The notes beneath the pieces were generated by a model. It was given only the letters and a program-made list of their open reading frames with translations. It did not search any database and was not told the DNA's origin. The translations under genes and the position numbers were made by a program. Shown here piece by piece: positions 36,557 to 53,049 of a stretch of 64,000 nt of DNA (its first letter is position 1; each line of letters opens with the position of its first letter). Source of the stretch: Neocallimastix lanati (nom. inval.) (taxonomy: Eukaryota > Neocallimastigomycota > Neocallimastigomycetes > Neocallimastigales > Neocallimastigaceae); contig JACVTC010000064.1 in NCBI GenBank assembly GCA_016946835.1, positions 64,001 to 128,000 of the forward strand. The letters run 5' to 3'.

Positions 36557-37758
36557 TTTTTTTTATTTTTTTTGTATGTTTATTTGTTGGTTTTTTAATT
36601 TTTTGTCCTTTTTAAAATTATTGTTATTTTTATTTGTTGCTTGTTTTTTTGCTTGCTTTTTTCTTTTTCTACTGATTATAACCTATATAATATAAACATA
36701 AACTAGAATTATTTTAAATTATATATATATATATATATATGATACTCTTTTCATTAGAATAATAAAAATAAAAAATACTGAATAACAGTCATTTCAAATA
36801 GACTTCATTCTGCATAAGTAATAATACATTTATTTATTTATATTTATATTTCTGTATTAATAATAAATGATTTTAAATATTAACAAATTATTAATTATAG
36901 ATTATATAATATTATAAATAAATAAAAATTAAAAACTTTTTAAATAATTTTAAATATCTAAACTATATATGTTATGTAATAAATAAATATTAAGATTTAA
37001 ATTTTTATTTCAAACATATTAAATATGTATATATAATATTATATATATCAATATATAACTATTTTCATAACAAAAATGAATATATATAGATATATATATA
37101 TTTTTATTGTTGTTTTAACATATGTTATTCATATCAATATATATATGTTTTATACTATTATAAAAAATTTTTTATTAATTATTTGTACAATTACGTATTT
37201 TTTTATGCAAAGAAAATAATATATAACTACTTATAATATAAAATATATATGAAGGTTTATGATTTTTAGTTTAACAATACTTTCATCAATTTAAAAAGTT
37301 TAAAATATTTTACTAATACATAATAATAATTAATATAGTCATATTTATTTTATATAATTATAAAGCATATAAACTAAATAATCTGTATTAATAGTTAAGA
37401 TATAGTTTTATGTTTTAAAACACATAAATAATTTATTTAATATAGTTTCTAAATTAATAATAATTGGCGTTACAATTAATTTATTGAAATTATTAGTTTA
37501 CATATAACAATAAATAATACATAAAATATATAATACCAAAGATATTATTATATAAAATAGATAAAATAGATAAATGTCTTTTATATATATTTTTACATGT
37601 AAAAATTATAATATCAATTTTTGAGACATAAAATAATAAGAAGTCCAACAGTTAAAAGAATTATTAAAATAATATGAATCCAAAATTTTACTTATTTTTA
37701 TGTTTTTTTTTTTTTTTTTATGCGGCATGTATATTAAACTTTTATTATTATTATTATC

Positions 37759-37885
<127 letters not shown>

Positions 37886-37993
37886 GTTATAATTATACAT
37901 ATTTAAATAAAAACTAAATTCTAATAATTAAACACTTGAAATATATATAAATAAAAATTATAAATTACAATATTATAAATACAATTTATTAAA

Positions 37994-38025
<32 letters not shown>

Positions 38026-38084
38026 AAAGTATTCAATAGTTTTCTTTCCTGGTATACTGAGCTGGCATCTTAATACCTACTAAA

Positions 38085-38123
<39 letters not shown>

Positions 38124-40876
38124 ATTTGTTTTTTAACTATCCATCAAGGATATATTGTTTGATTAAGAAAATATAGACCTATACCTTTTAAGGTATCTTA
38201 GATTTCTTTATTAGTTAATAAAATTTTTGTATGTAAAAAATGAAATATAAAACTTTAAATAAAAGTTTATTAATGAAATATTAGTATATTGTTACTTAAC
38301 TTCAAAAATATAATATTAATTGTAATATTTCTTATTATTTTTTTAAACATTACTATCAAATGTTAAAATAAAAAATTAACAGTTTATCTTTACTTTTAAT
38401 AAGTAAAGAAACATATTGAAGGTTTCTTTTTTCTTTAGATGCTTCTCTACCTTAGTGTAAATATTTTTATAAATTATAATAATAATAAACTTTAAATTAT
38501 TTTAAAAATAAAAACAAAACAAAAAAAAATAATAAATGAATAAATAAAAATGAATATTAAATTTTAATATAATTTTAATTTTATTACTATGGGGACACGT
38601 GAACATTATGATGGTTTTATGACAAAACCAAGATATATTAGTCATAAAATTAAAATTTAATTTGGTATTATGATAAAGACAATATTCAACAACAAAGATA
38701 AGAATTTTGAACCAATAATAAATTGGGTAATTAAAAATTCAATATTATTATAACAAAAAAAAAATTATAGTATTAATTAAAAAAAAAAATTATATGTAAA
38801 TATATAAGTTTAATAAAATTTGAATAATTTTACATACCATAAAAACAATATTAAAATATACAAATTTGATTCATTTAATAATTATTTATATTATCATTGT
38901 TAATAATTATTTTTATTATCATTGTTAATAATACAATACTTATTTATATTAAACTTAATATAATACTATTGGAATAAATAATAAATAATAATTTATTTAG
39001 TAGATGTGGAATAATTTTTATTATATTAAACTTTATATAATACTATTAGAATAAATTAATAATATATTCAGTGTAAAGATTTTTATCTTTTTTTTATTTT
39101 ATTTTTTTTTAAAAAAAATTAAATGATTCCTTTAAAAATTAAATAATATAAATTTATATTCACGTAATAAACAACAAACTATTATCATTATATAATTAAA
39201 AATTGGAATTATTTATACTAAAAGTATTAATCTTATTTTTTATAATTATTATTTTGGGTGTGTATGAATGTGAATACGATTGAGTTGACTTATTTATACT
39301 CATTATAGCAAAACTGAATACAAAAAAAAAAGTTGATACTTATATAATTTTTATATTTTATATGTATTAATAAAAATTTTTATTAAAATTTTTATTAATT
39401 ATATTAATTTGGTATTTGTTTTAGATTATATATTATCACTATTATTATTACCATTTCTTTTTACTTTTGTTTTCTTTTTTTTTTTTTTGATACAATTTTA
39501 TACTTTATTTTTTTTTTTAAATTAACTATAGTTTTATAATAACTAATTTTTCAGTAATAGATATGGAATTTTCTTTTTCATTATCATTTTCTTTAACAAT
39601 ATATATTATTATTATTACATAATAATCAAAATACAAAAAGGAAAAGAAAAAAAAAAAGCTTAACTTTATGTATGTATATAAGAATAAATATTATAATTCA
39701 ATATCTTTGATTCATCAGCAAAAATACTAATAATACTAATAATAATAATTTATTAATATACATAATTCATTAAAAAATATTATTTTAAAATGAAGTACTA
39801 CTGCTATTAATTAAAAATTATTAATTATTTCTAATTATTATATAAAATTTAATATATTTTTTTTTTATAAATTTATTATTAATATATAGCATATAATAAA
39901 TTAAAAAAAATTTAATATTTTTTGTATACTAAATAAAACATATACTTAAAACTTTTTGTTTCATTTTTTTCTCATGAAGATTATATTTAATAATTACCAT
40001 AATAGGAAATTATTAACAAAAATAAAAAATAAAAATAAAAAAAACATTGATCAATAATTATAGAAATTACCACAAATAAAATAAAAATAAAAATTATTTT
40101 TTTTTATTATATACTTTTTCTACTTCTTTAAAATATATATTATTCATATGAAAATCATAATATTTAATAACAATATATATATAATTATAAAAATAATACT
40201 AATTATAATATTTTGAATTTATATTAAATAATGATTATAATAATTATAGTAGTAATAATAGTAATAATAATAATAATAGTATAATAATAATAGTAATAAT
40301 AGTAATAATAATAATAATAATAATTACAATTAATAATAATAATAAAAGTAATTTTAAATTGCAATAAAAAAAAAACACCTTTTTGGTTATAAAAATAATA
40401 ACAAAAATATATTGAAAAAAAAAATTATTATGAAAAATATATATATCTCTATCTCTACATCATAGTGCCATTAAATAATTTTATGTTTTTTTTTTTTTTG
40501 TTGTTGAAATTTTATTATAAAATTAATAATTTTACTATGAAATTTTGGAGACATATAATTTTTATAATTTATATTTAAAATATATGTACAAATATATAAA
40601 ATATAAATGAAAATATTAAAAATTAAATATTTAATTTTTTTTTTTTATATGAATTATGAGCTATTTTAGTATTATAAATAATTTAAATATGTATTATAAA
40701 TATTTCAAGGAATTTCTTATTTACTTTGATAGTTAAATAAAAATAAAAAAAAGCTGAAATTATTTTTTAAAAATATATCTATAATGAAAATAATATTAAT
40801 ACTATTGAATTGAATTATTTAGTACTTTTTATGTAGTTTATTTGTATTATAGCTTTTGTTAGCTACTTTTGCCTAA

Positions 40877-40897
40877 ACTATGGCTTCGCTCCATAGT
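40877..40897. repeat. GC-richer hairpin ACTATGG-loop-CCATAGT
   Basis: Seven perfect base pairs around a CTTCGCT loop form an isolated GC-richer spot in the desert. It is similar in style to hairpins near 245 and 53050. Confidence 0.5.
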
Positions 40898-41199
40898 CCA
40901 TAGCAGCATACTTAGTAACTTCACTTACGATATTCTTGTTATTTTATACTAATGAATGTATAAGGGGTTTTTTTTAATTATTTTATTAAAAAATGTTACA
41001 GGTATATTAAAATAGTTATAAACTAAAATAAAATAAAATAAAATATAGAGATTAACCAAAATATTAATTTAGAAATTATGTTGATAATGGTCATAAAAAA
41101 TTGTACGTTCCTTTTTTTTTATAAAAGTAATTGTATTGGAACTTTAATTCAAAAAAAGATGAAATTTCTATTGTAAATATATTTGTATATTTTAAAAAT

Positions 41200-41237
<38 letters not shown>

Positions 41238-41587
41238 TTCTTTAATAATAAATAGTAAAGTTCTTTATAAAAATTAATAAAAATTAAAAAAAGCTATGAA
41301 AAGCTTGAAATTGTTATTAAATATTATAATGTCATGATTAATATAAAATACTTTGATAATAAATGAAGATGTATATAGATAGATTAATAGATTATACCAA
41401 TTTTAATAGCTGTATATAAAAAAAATATTATTAAATTAATTTAGACTATGCTAATAAAACTAATAATATTATGAAATTGAAATCAAAAAATAATTTAAAA
41501 TGTGACTATCCACTTTTATATGTTACCGAAATTAATAATAATGTTGAAATATTTCAATTATTAATAGATTCTTCCAACAAAAATGAT

Positions 41588-42182
41588 ATAGATTTTTTTT
41601 TTTTTTTTATTTCTGGTGTGTGAATCTTTTGCGTTTCACAATGTGCATTTCACAATGTGGCTTGTTTTCGTATGTGGCTTGTTTTTAATAATTAAATAAA
41701 TAATAAATATTCATTTTCTTTTATATATATATAATTTATTAATATTCAATTGTAAAAATAATTTTTTATAATTCTTTTTTAATAGAATATATTATTTTAA
41801 AATAATAATTATTTATATATTTATTTATGATTGTATAGAATATCTTAAAAATATATGGCTTTATTTTAAAAATATTATAACCCCCTAACCCTCTCAATAT
41901 TCACCCTTCTCTCAGGAGCAGTGGGAATATTGAGACTTCCATAAAGGCAGAATTGTCCCTACTGGACGATCTTATTGAGTGTTCAGCATTGGCACTCTGA
42001 TATGAATATTATTGCTTATAATATTACTAATACTTCTTCTCCAGTTCGTAATTTCCTTTTGAAGCGAAATCAATATAATCTAAACCTTGGAGATTGTACT
42101 GACTCCCTAAATATTAATAAAATAAATATTTATTAAATCATAATAAAATAGAAAATTTTTATGACATTAATAAAAATTTAAT
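41588..42182 (-). mobile_element. Probable retroposed element nested in the ankyrin pseudogene (element 2)
   Basis: The minus-strand 3' end reads GATTCACACACCAGAAAT followed by an A-run (T-run at 41598-41608 on plus). The same 3' end plus A-run recurs at 42183. The body includes a GC-richer block with a perfect 11-bp inverted repeat TCTCAATATTC/GAATATTGAGA (about 41892-41934). A shared 3' end with an A-tail is the mark of LINE/SINE-type copies. No ORF. Confidence 0.35.
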
Positions 42183-42606
42183 AATTTTTTTTTTTTTTTA
42201 CTTCCGGTGTGTAAATCCATGAACGTCGGAAAGATTGCAATTTAGTAGAATATATCTACCTAATATATAGAATATATATCTAAATGGACACATGAAGTCA
42301 TGTACCAAAATCCTAGTAATTTCCTCTTAAATATAAAGTACTAGTGCAGCCCTCTTAATTAGTTCAATATTTTTTCTAATAATAATATAAATAAAGAGGG
42401 GGGGGGAAGGAAACATAGTTACCACTAATCTTAACCTCCATATTCCATAAAAACCTTTTATGAGGATCAATCTGGAAAATGGTCATAGGGTGGATCGAAC
42501 CAGGAGCCTTATGTATGCCAGCTCGCGGACTAACAACCAGAATAGAACCTTTGTTCGATTTTATGTAGAATTATAATTGAATAAATAAAAAAAAAAAAAA
42601 AAAAAA
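42183..42606 (-). mobile_element. Probable tRNA-derived SINE nested in the ankyrin pseudogene (element 1)
   Basis: On the minus strand a tRNA-like head (box-B-like GGTTCGATCCA at 42501-42491 and a GAGC/GCTC anticodon-like stem just upstream) is followed by about 300 nt. The end is ATTTACACACCGGAAGTA and a run of A (42186-42199 on plus). Head, size and A-tail fit a SINE. The box A is poor, so the call is tentative. An A homopolymer at 42588-42607 on the plus strand marks the other border. Confidence 0.35.
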
Positions 42607-43048
42607 AAGTTGTAGTTATCCATTTTTATTGACTATTATTAAAAACAATATTGAAATGGTAAAATTATTGACTCTGCCAATAAAAAAGAAAAATAGTTGT
42701 TAGGATTAAATAAAAATTATATTTTATTTATTAAGAATATTGAAATAATAAAATTAACAATAGAATATAACAAAATTTCTTATCTATATCTTTAAAAATT
42801 AAATTTTTTTTTTTCTTTTTTTTGATAAAAACACTGATACTTTAGTGTTAATTTATGTTTTTTTATCTAAACAATACATTAAATAACTTTATTTCAAAAG
42901 AAAAAATCAAAACATAAATATAGAATTATTAAATTATTAAACATAACATTTATTTACTTATTAAAAATTAAGAAAACAAAAATAGCAATATTTTTATAAA
43001 CCTTTTATAGCATTTTGTAATAATAAAAATCAATTTATAAATAAAATA

Positions 43049-43093
<45 letters not shown>

Positions 43094-43492
43094 TGCAACT
43101 AAATAGCCTACGATATAACAAAAAAATAAATACAAAAATAAAAAAAAAATAAAAATAAAAATTAAAAAAAAAAAAAAAGTAAATATTTAAGGACTAAAGA
43201 ATCTCATTCTCTTTATTTATACAAAAATCAAGAAATAAAATATAGAAAGAAAAAAAATTTTTTAATGATATTATTGAATCATATTGGTTTTCTCACATTG
43301 TAATAAGGGAAAACATTAAAATTATAATTTGATCTATTATGATAAATCAAAATTTAATAACTCCAAAAAAAATTAATTCATTCATTCCTAAATTGTAAAT
43401 TAAATTCACCTTAAAATTTAATTAGATTCTTTAGCATTATTATTGCTATCAAAAGTAACGAAGTTATAGAAAATAGACCTTCCTTCACCTTC

Positions 43493-43537
<45 letters not shown>

Positions 43538-44027
43538 ATTTCCATATTGCCACAAAGGATCAATTAATCATTATTTATTCATTAGATATTTAAATTTAAA
43601 TGTTTTACTTTTTTTTCTAAATATTTGATTGAAATCTAAATCATTAGTTCCAGCAGTAACATTGTTTTTTTCTTTTTTTTTGTTTGGGTTTTAAAATAAA
43701 AATAATGAAATTTACTTCCTATTTTATTCTTATTATTCATCATTTTTTTTTTTTTTTAGATTGCTAAAGAAAATATATAATGTATTAATGAATGTACTAT
43801 ATATTACTTGTATTTTTATTTTATTTTTTATTTTTTGATAAAACTTTTAAGATTTAAATGAACTACTATTTCAATATTGAAAGAATAAAAGCATCTCAAT
43901 AAACCTTATCTCGGTGAGTCTGAGTCTAATATTCCATAATATCATCATTTATGCAGATTACCTAATTAACACTGTATCTGTTGTTAGCAGTTCTCTTTTG
44001 AATCACTATTTGAATAGTATCATAAAA

Positions 44028-44090
44028 AAAAAACAAAAAAACAAAAACAAAAGCAAAAACAAAAACAAAAACAAAAACAAAAACAAAAAA
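44028..44090. repeat. (AAAAAC)n hexanucleotide repeat
   Basis: About eight units of ACAAAA with one variant (AAAAGC) lie inside a longer A/C tract that continues to about 44128. Confidence 0.8.
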
Positions 44091-45551
44091 AAATAAAAAA
44101 AATAAAAAAACAAAAAAAACAAAAAAAGCCTTCAAAAAAACAAAGAGAATTAATGTCAAATCATAAAGAGACACAAAGATAAAAATTTATTGTTAGTCAT
44201 ATCAAATTCATTAAAATACAAATTATTCTTCATAAAATTAAGAAGTAAATTCACAATATTACTTAATGAAATGAATTTATTAAAAATTATATTTAAAAAA
44301 TGTACCTTAAAAGAAATAATGATATAGATTATTGTTTTGTTATATTATTAATATTTTAAAAATAATTGATTGATATTAATTTTTTGTTTTCGTTTTTTTT
44401 TTTTTTTTTACTTTTTTTTTTCAATTTATAATATAATAACAGTTTTTTTTAGGTTGATATGAAGATATTTTTTTTTTTTTTTTTTTTTTTTACTTGACTT
44501 TTCAAAATTTTTATAATAAATTTTTTTGTAAAAAAGAAAAAATGTAAAGAAATAATAAAAACAAAATGATAAATACAAAATCAAAGCATATAGATTTGAA
44601 TTATAAAATTAGAAAATCAATAAATAAAGGTAAAATGGACTTAAAATAAATTAGATCGTAATTTAATTAAGATGATGGGTTTACTAAATATTTGAACAGC
44701 CCTTTAAATAAGAAGTTCAGAGATGCTTTACTTTAAAAATCATAAGAATATTAAACTTCCGGGGAAATGTTAGAAATTAAGTTTAATATTATATAAATAA
44801 AAAAAAAATATTAAATAATATAAAACAATATTATATAATAATAGATAAATAAATATGGAGTTTGATATATATATATAAAAAAGAATAGCATAAATGTATG
44901 AAATAGTATATGTAGTTTAAGCTTTTATATCGTTACAAGATACATATGAAATAATTATGTGAAATTATTAGAGATGTATCAATATAGATAATTTTATAAT
45001 GTAATTATTTTTATAAATGAATCCTTTAAATAAAATAATTTTAAAAGTAAATACAAAACCAATAATTATTCAATAATAAACTTTAAAATACATATAAATT
45101 TCGGATTTCATTAAAAAACAAAAATTTCAAATGTATCATAAAACTATATATATTTTTTTTTGTTATATAAAAAATAAATATATTAAATATTATTTATATA
45201 TATGTTTTTTTCAATTTTTATTATTATATTTAGTATTCGGGACTATCTTCATTATTAACTTTTTTTTATTTATTAATTAAAAATTGCATATATATTAAAA
45301 AATTCAATTATGTATATATAAGTATTTAAAAATAATAAACACTGAGTGGTTTTTTACATAATATTTAATTCTTTGAATTATTTATTTCTATATTTTATTC
45401 TTAATATTGTAATTATAACTATAATTTTTACTGTTCTAATATTATTTATTATTACTATTACTATTATTAATTATCTTTTAATTTATAATTAGTTCCTTAA
45501 TAGGATTGTTTAATATTTGTTAAAAAGTATTATTATTATTATTATCACAGT

Positions 45552-46195
45552 AAACATATATTAATAAAAAGTTATATAATTATAAAACCTTAAATTCATA
45601 ACTCTTTACCATTTTCTATAATTCCATTTCTATATGGAAATACTTATGAAAAAGAAAAAGAAAAAAAAAATTTTTTTTCTTTTATTTGAAATGTTAGCCA
45701 AAACTTTTTGACTTTTTACTTAATATATTTATGAATATACTATTCTATTATTCTTTTTTTTTTTTTTAATTCAATATATATTATTAGATATTCAAATAAA
45801 AATTTCCGCTTTAATTATTAAAAACTTAATAGTGTATTAAAGCATCTATTTTTTTCTTAGGCAAAATATTCAAATAAATAATTAAATTTTTAATTATTAT
45901 TAATATATTAACTTTAAAATAAAAATAATTAAGTTATACAAATTAAATTATTTATTTGAATATTTTGTCAAAGAAAAAAATAGATGCTTTAATACATTAT
46001 TAAGTTTTTAATAATTAAAGCGGAAATTTTGATTTTAATATCTAATAATATATATTGAATTAAAAAAAAAAAGAATAATAGAATAGTATATTCATAAATA
46101 TAAGTATTTCCATATAGAAATGGAATTATAGAAAATGGTAAAGAGTTATGAATTTAAGGTTTTATAATTATATAACTTTTTATTAATATATGTTT
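45552..46195. mobile_element. 644-bp foldback element with insertion in one arm
   Basis: The left arm AAACATATATTAATAAAAAG... (45552-45888) and right arm ...CTTTTTATTAATATATGTTT (45941-46195) are near-perfect inverted copies of about 255 bp around a spacer of about 52 bp. Matches include ATTCCATTTCTATATGGAAA, TTTCCGCTTTAATTATTAAA and AAAGCATCTATTTTTTTCTT. The left arm carries about 80 extra bp (45647-45726) absent from the right. No ORF. It fits a foldback transposon or a MITE whose inverted repeats make up the whole element; a segmental inverted duplication is the alternative. Confidence 0.7.
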
Positions 46196-48471
46196 TAATA
46201 TAGAGTTATTAACGTATTGAAATATAGTATATTATAATTAATGTATAAACCACAATATATTAGTATAAAAGCATTTAATATAGAGTTTTTTTTTTTTAAT
46301 ATTAATACATTATGTCTTACATTACATCACCTTAATCACGTATTTCGCATATTCTAACAAAAATTCTAAGATGTATATATTGATAGGAGATAAAAATAAA
46401 AACTCTAATTAATAATAAATTTATGTTAATTAAGAAATGTAGTAAAAGCATAAATTTATGTATTAATCTAGTTTTTATTGTAATTTAATAATTAATGAAA
46501 GTAAATTAATATTTATACTTTAATAATAAGAAAACTTATTATAATTATAAAAGAGAAAAATACTTAGAAATAGTTTTATTTCTCTGTCCAAGAATAATAA
46601 ATAGTAGATTAGGGTAATTCTTGAGAATAAAATATGAAAACAAATAGTAATTTTAGGAATAAATGTTAGTTTACATTTTAAATAATGATAAGTAAATGTA
46701 ATTCTTCTAAATAAACAAAATTTAAAGAAAATAATTTTTATAAAACATATAAATTATATCCCCCATTTAAAGAATAAACCTTAAAAAGAACCGAACCTGA
46801 ACTTCGTACTTTATCAATATTTATAAAATAATTTTATATCCTCTTTTAATAAATAAACACTAATAAATACTTGTGTAACTACCTCATTGCAGTAATAATT
46901 TAGGTTAAATTAAAAAAAAATTTTTTTTTCTATAATATTATATATAATTAATTGAAAAGAAGTTTTTTTTAGAAAAAAAAAAAAAATTAAATATAATGTT
47001 TATAAAACATAAAAGAATACGAATTACTATAAATTCATACTAAATAAAGTTTTGAATCATTTAATTTAGTTATATTTTATTATCCACTAAATTTATATCA
47101 TAAATACTAATTAATTGATATAAAATGAAAATAAAAACTTTAATCATTAATAAGTTTACTTTATTAATAATTACATAAAAATAAATTAATAAGTCATTAA
47201 TTAATCATTTGATTGATTATCACTGATTTATAATGTGATTTATTGTAGTATGATAAAATAATTTTATGTAATATCATAAAATATATATTCAATATAAACA
47301 TATAAAATTAATGTAAACATAAAATTTATAACATAAATTTATATTAGGTAAATATGTAAATAATTTATAAATTTATCAAGTTTTATTTTATTTTAATTAT
47401 TTTAATTTATTATATTTTTAAATGTTATAAATATAATTTATAATTAGAATTACTATAAATCTTTAATTGTACTTTTAATAATAATAATTTTTATTATTTA
47501 AAATAGTTTATAATTATAGAGTATTATATAAAGAATATATTTATTCTTTGCTTTTCACCTTTTTCAACATTTATTGTTATTATATTAGTAAATAAAGGTC
47601 GTTTAATATTTTAATACTTTAACTTAAATTAAATAAATATAGATCATAAATAAATATTAAATTAATAAATAAAATTATATTAATAAAAACATAAATAATT
47701 AATAAAATTTCTCCCTAAAAGAAATTATTCCAACAGAGCTATATCATATTTAAAATAAAATTAAATATTAAATAATAAATAAATATTAGAATATGTTAAA
47801 TAATATTAAATAAATAAAAATAAATAAAAATACTCTCATTTCAATAAAAACCTTTAAAATATAGAGGTTTTATATTAAATAGTAAATTTATTATGCTACT
47901 CTACCATAATATATTAATTATTTTAATAGAATAATTTAATTAATCAAAAATAAAAAAAAAAAAAAAATGTTTAAAAATTTTAAAAAATAAATTAATAATT
48001 ATTAATTAAACTTTTAAATTTGATACATCCATAGCAAATAAGGAAACAAAAAAAATTAAAAAACTATTAAATAGAAAATCTATGATGTTTAATTTCAAAA
48101 AATATTTTAAACATATATATCGAAATTAATTAATAAAAAAAAAAAAAAAAAAAGAAAAGAAAAAAAAAATTATGTACAAAACTTTAAAAAATAAAAATGC
48201 AAAAAGCATATTAAGTATTATAAAATATATATATATATATATATTGAGAATTTCTTTTATGTATTTAAAAACAAAACATTTCTTTATTTTTTTATTTTTT
48301 TTTATTTTTTTTAGAAAATATCAAGAAAAGAAAAAAAAATATTAACAACTTATAAAGTTCAAATATTTTCTTTTTTTTATTTTTTATTTTATCTTCAGTC
48401 GTTAATATTATAAAAAATAAAGCATAAAGGATAAGAAACAATAATAATAAAAATAAATTAAAATAGTTAAA

Positions 48472-48503
<32 letters not shown>

Positions 48504-48548
48504 AGTTAAAAAATTACAATTGTATATATTGTTAAAAGTATAAAAAAA

Positions 48549-51057
<2,509 letters not shown>

Positions 51058-51085
51058 GTTGTTTTTTTTTTTAATTAATACAAAG

Positions 51086-51127
<42 letters not shown>

Positions 51128-51636
51128 TACAAAATGTTATAATTTTAAAATTTTAATAAAATATATTCATTTTAACTCTAATAGATAAAAATAAATAGAT
51201 TAAAAAAGAATAAATTAATAAATAAAAAATTAGAATTATAATATAATATAGTTTAATTCTAAAGAATAAAGTTTAATAGAAAAAAATTAAAATGAAATAA
51301 AAATAAAAATAAAAATAAAAAAATAAAAATAAAAAAAGAACATAAACAAAAATAAAAATAAATTAAAAATAAATTAAAAATAATATATCCTAGAAACAAT
51401 AATATTATTATAAATACTGTATCCAAAACAGAACAATGTATAAGAAAAAAAAAAAAAGAATTACTATAATAAATAAATAATATATATGTACATGTATATA
51501 TATTTATATGCATTTACATATATAAAATTAAAAAGTACATATAAATTTGATATTATATATACAATTTTAGTTTTTAATAAGTTTTATTATTAGGAAAGTT
51601 AAAAATATGTTGTTGCTATTATTTCCCTATAGTAAA

Positions 51637-51757
51637 TGTAACACCGAAAATGCAGTAAGACAGGCTAACGGGGCTAATGCCTCTGAAGTAGAAGATCATA
51701 ATTTCTTTCAGGTAGTCAATTCAAACCCTAATCCATAAGGATATGAAGTTCGTTACA
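51637..51757 (+). repeat. Dispersed repeat, copy B, with LTR-like termini
   Basis: It begins TGTAACACCG and ends TTCGTTACA, inverted termini like those of the Ty3-type LTRs in this window. Its body matches copy A at 25478-25641 on the opposite strand. At 121 bp it is short for an LTR. It could be a solo LTR or a terminal piece of a small non-autonomous element. Confidence 0.5.
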
Positions 51758-52400
51758 TATGAACTTTTTTCTAAATTTATTTATACACTTTATTTTTGAA
51801 TACTATTTTTTATTTCATGTTACTATTTAAAATATTATTTTGTTTTAATTGGAAAAATAATATTTATTTAATTTTATTAATTCTGTGTTGTTGTTGTTGT
51901 TGTTGTTTTTTATTTTGTAATATAAAAAATATTTATGTGTAATTTATGTAATTAATGATTGAATAAATAAATAAAAATTAAAGTTCGCAATAATTGCGGC
52001 TATAAAAAAAAAAAAAAAAAAAAAAAATAGTAATAGTAGTCTTAATTTGCCCCTTATTCTTTCAATCATCTTCGAAAGAGTCTTCTTTCCCTTACGAAAT
52101 TCCTTACTAATATTATGCCCATTGTGATTAGTGATTTTTTACCATAATGATCAATTTCTATTCCATTAGACCTATCGTTGTCAAGAGCGTCGAAGCGATA
52201 AGGCAAAGAAGAAATTCTGATACAGATTCGAACAATAATTTTTATTCACATAAAATTATCATTGATGAATGAAAAGAGTTAGAGGCCATTTCGTCTCTAG
52301 AAACTTATAACATGATTTTTTGATAATAGTGCATAAAATTTTTATGTATTTTTTTAATAAATATTATTAAATAAATAATATTTTTTTTCTAATCTAAAAA

Positions 52401-52428
52401 AATAATGATAATAATAATAATAATAATG

Positions 52429-52483
<55 letters not shown>

Positions 52484-52510
52484 GAAGAAGAAGAAGAAGA
52501 AGAAGAAGAA
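52401..52510. repeat. (AAT)n followed by (AAG)n microsatellite
   Basis: Imperfect AAT/GATAAT units from about 52401 pass into about 9 AAG units at 52482-52509. Non-coding. Confidence 0.9.
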
Positions 52511-52533
52511 ATAATAAATAAAAAATAAAAATC

Positions 52534-52659
52534 TAATAATTAAGAATATAACTTTTTTTCACAAAAAAAAAAAAAAAATTTTTTTTTTATTTTTTATTTT
52601 TTATTTATTATTTTTTATTATTATTATTTTATGAGAAAAAATTATATTCTTAATTATTA
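52534..52659. repeat. Inverted repeat (hairpin) with arms of about 17-25 bp
   Basis: TAATAATTAAGAATATA (52534-52550) pairs with TATATTCTTAATTATTA (52643-52659), and the pairing continues imperfectly inward through T/A runs. A second hairpin follows at about 52703-52765 (TTGCTTAATTTTATTTAAT with ATTGAATAAAATTAAACAA). Confidence 0.7.
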
Positions 52660-53049
52660 TATTATTTATAATATTCATTAGCAAACAAATATTATAAATA
52701 ATAGGTTGCTTAATTTTATTTAATATCGTATATTATATTAATTATTGAATAAAATTAAACAATCTATTAACATAACAATAATATAAATTTAATCATAGTA
52801 ATATAATATAATTTCCTAGTACGTGATAGCTAATATCAAAAAAATATAAATAAAAATAAAAGTAAAAATAGATATCCAAATAAAATACGAATAAAAATTA
52901 TATTTATAAATTTAAAAATATAATAAAAGAATTTATATAACCAATAACAAATATTAAATGAAGTTGAAAAGAAGTAAATCCTATTTCATATTTTCTTCTT
53001 TTAATATAATCAAAAATTAAATTTTTAAATTAAATAAATATATAATTAT

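Larger units (their letters stand above)
41270..42800 (+). pseudogene. Decayed ankyrin-repeat gene split by inserted elements
   Basis: Four degenerate repeat units can be read. The first is PILIAVYKKNIIKLI near 41397, followed after a frameshift by DYANKTN. The second is KCDYPLLYVTEINNN with VEIFQLLIDSSNKNDI at 41500-41590. The third is SYPFLLTIIKNNIEMVKLL near 42609, then a shifted frame with DSANKKEK. A weak fourth is YILFIKNIEIIKLTIEYNK near 42718. The pattern (YPLL-A--NNN-EIVKLLIDYANKN) is that of ankyrin repeats abundant in gut fungi as I recall them. Unit spacing is about 100-115 nt. Stops and frameshifts abound, and about 1 kb (roughly 41593-42606) is inserted between units two and three. 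No start codon or promoter is recognised. Confidence 0.55.
42801..48548. other. Gene-free AT-rich region upstream of the CotH gene
   Basis: No coding sequence recognised. It contains (AAT)n at 43048-43093, an A run at 43495-43533, a hexanucleotide AAAAAC-type repeat (44028-44090) and a large foldback element at 45552-46195. The last 300 bp, with T- and A-rich tracts, would include the CotH promoter, but no sharp TATA box stands out. Confidence 0.5.

Noticed and set aside
36411-36695. ORF encoding Y-F-I-L-F repeats
   Set aside because: It is a translation of the (TTTTA)n microsatellite; a pentanucleotide without stops is open by chance.
43914-44096. 60-residue ORF before the (AAAAAC)n repeat
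   Set aside because: No homology or coding bias is visible, and the C-terminal third is microsatellite translation.
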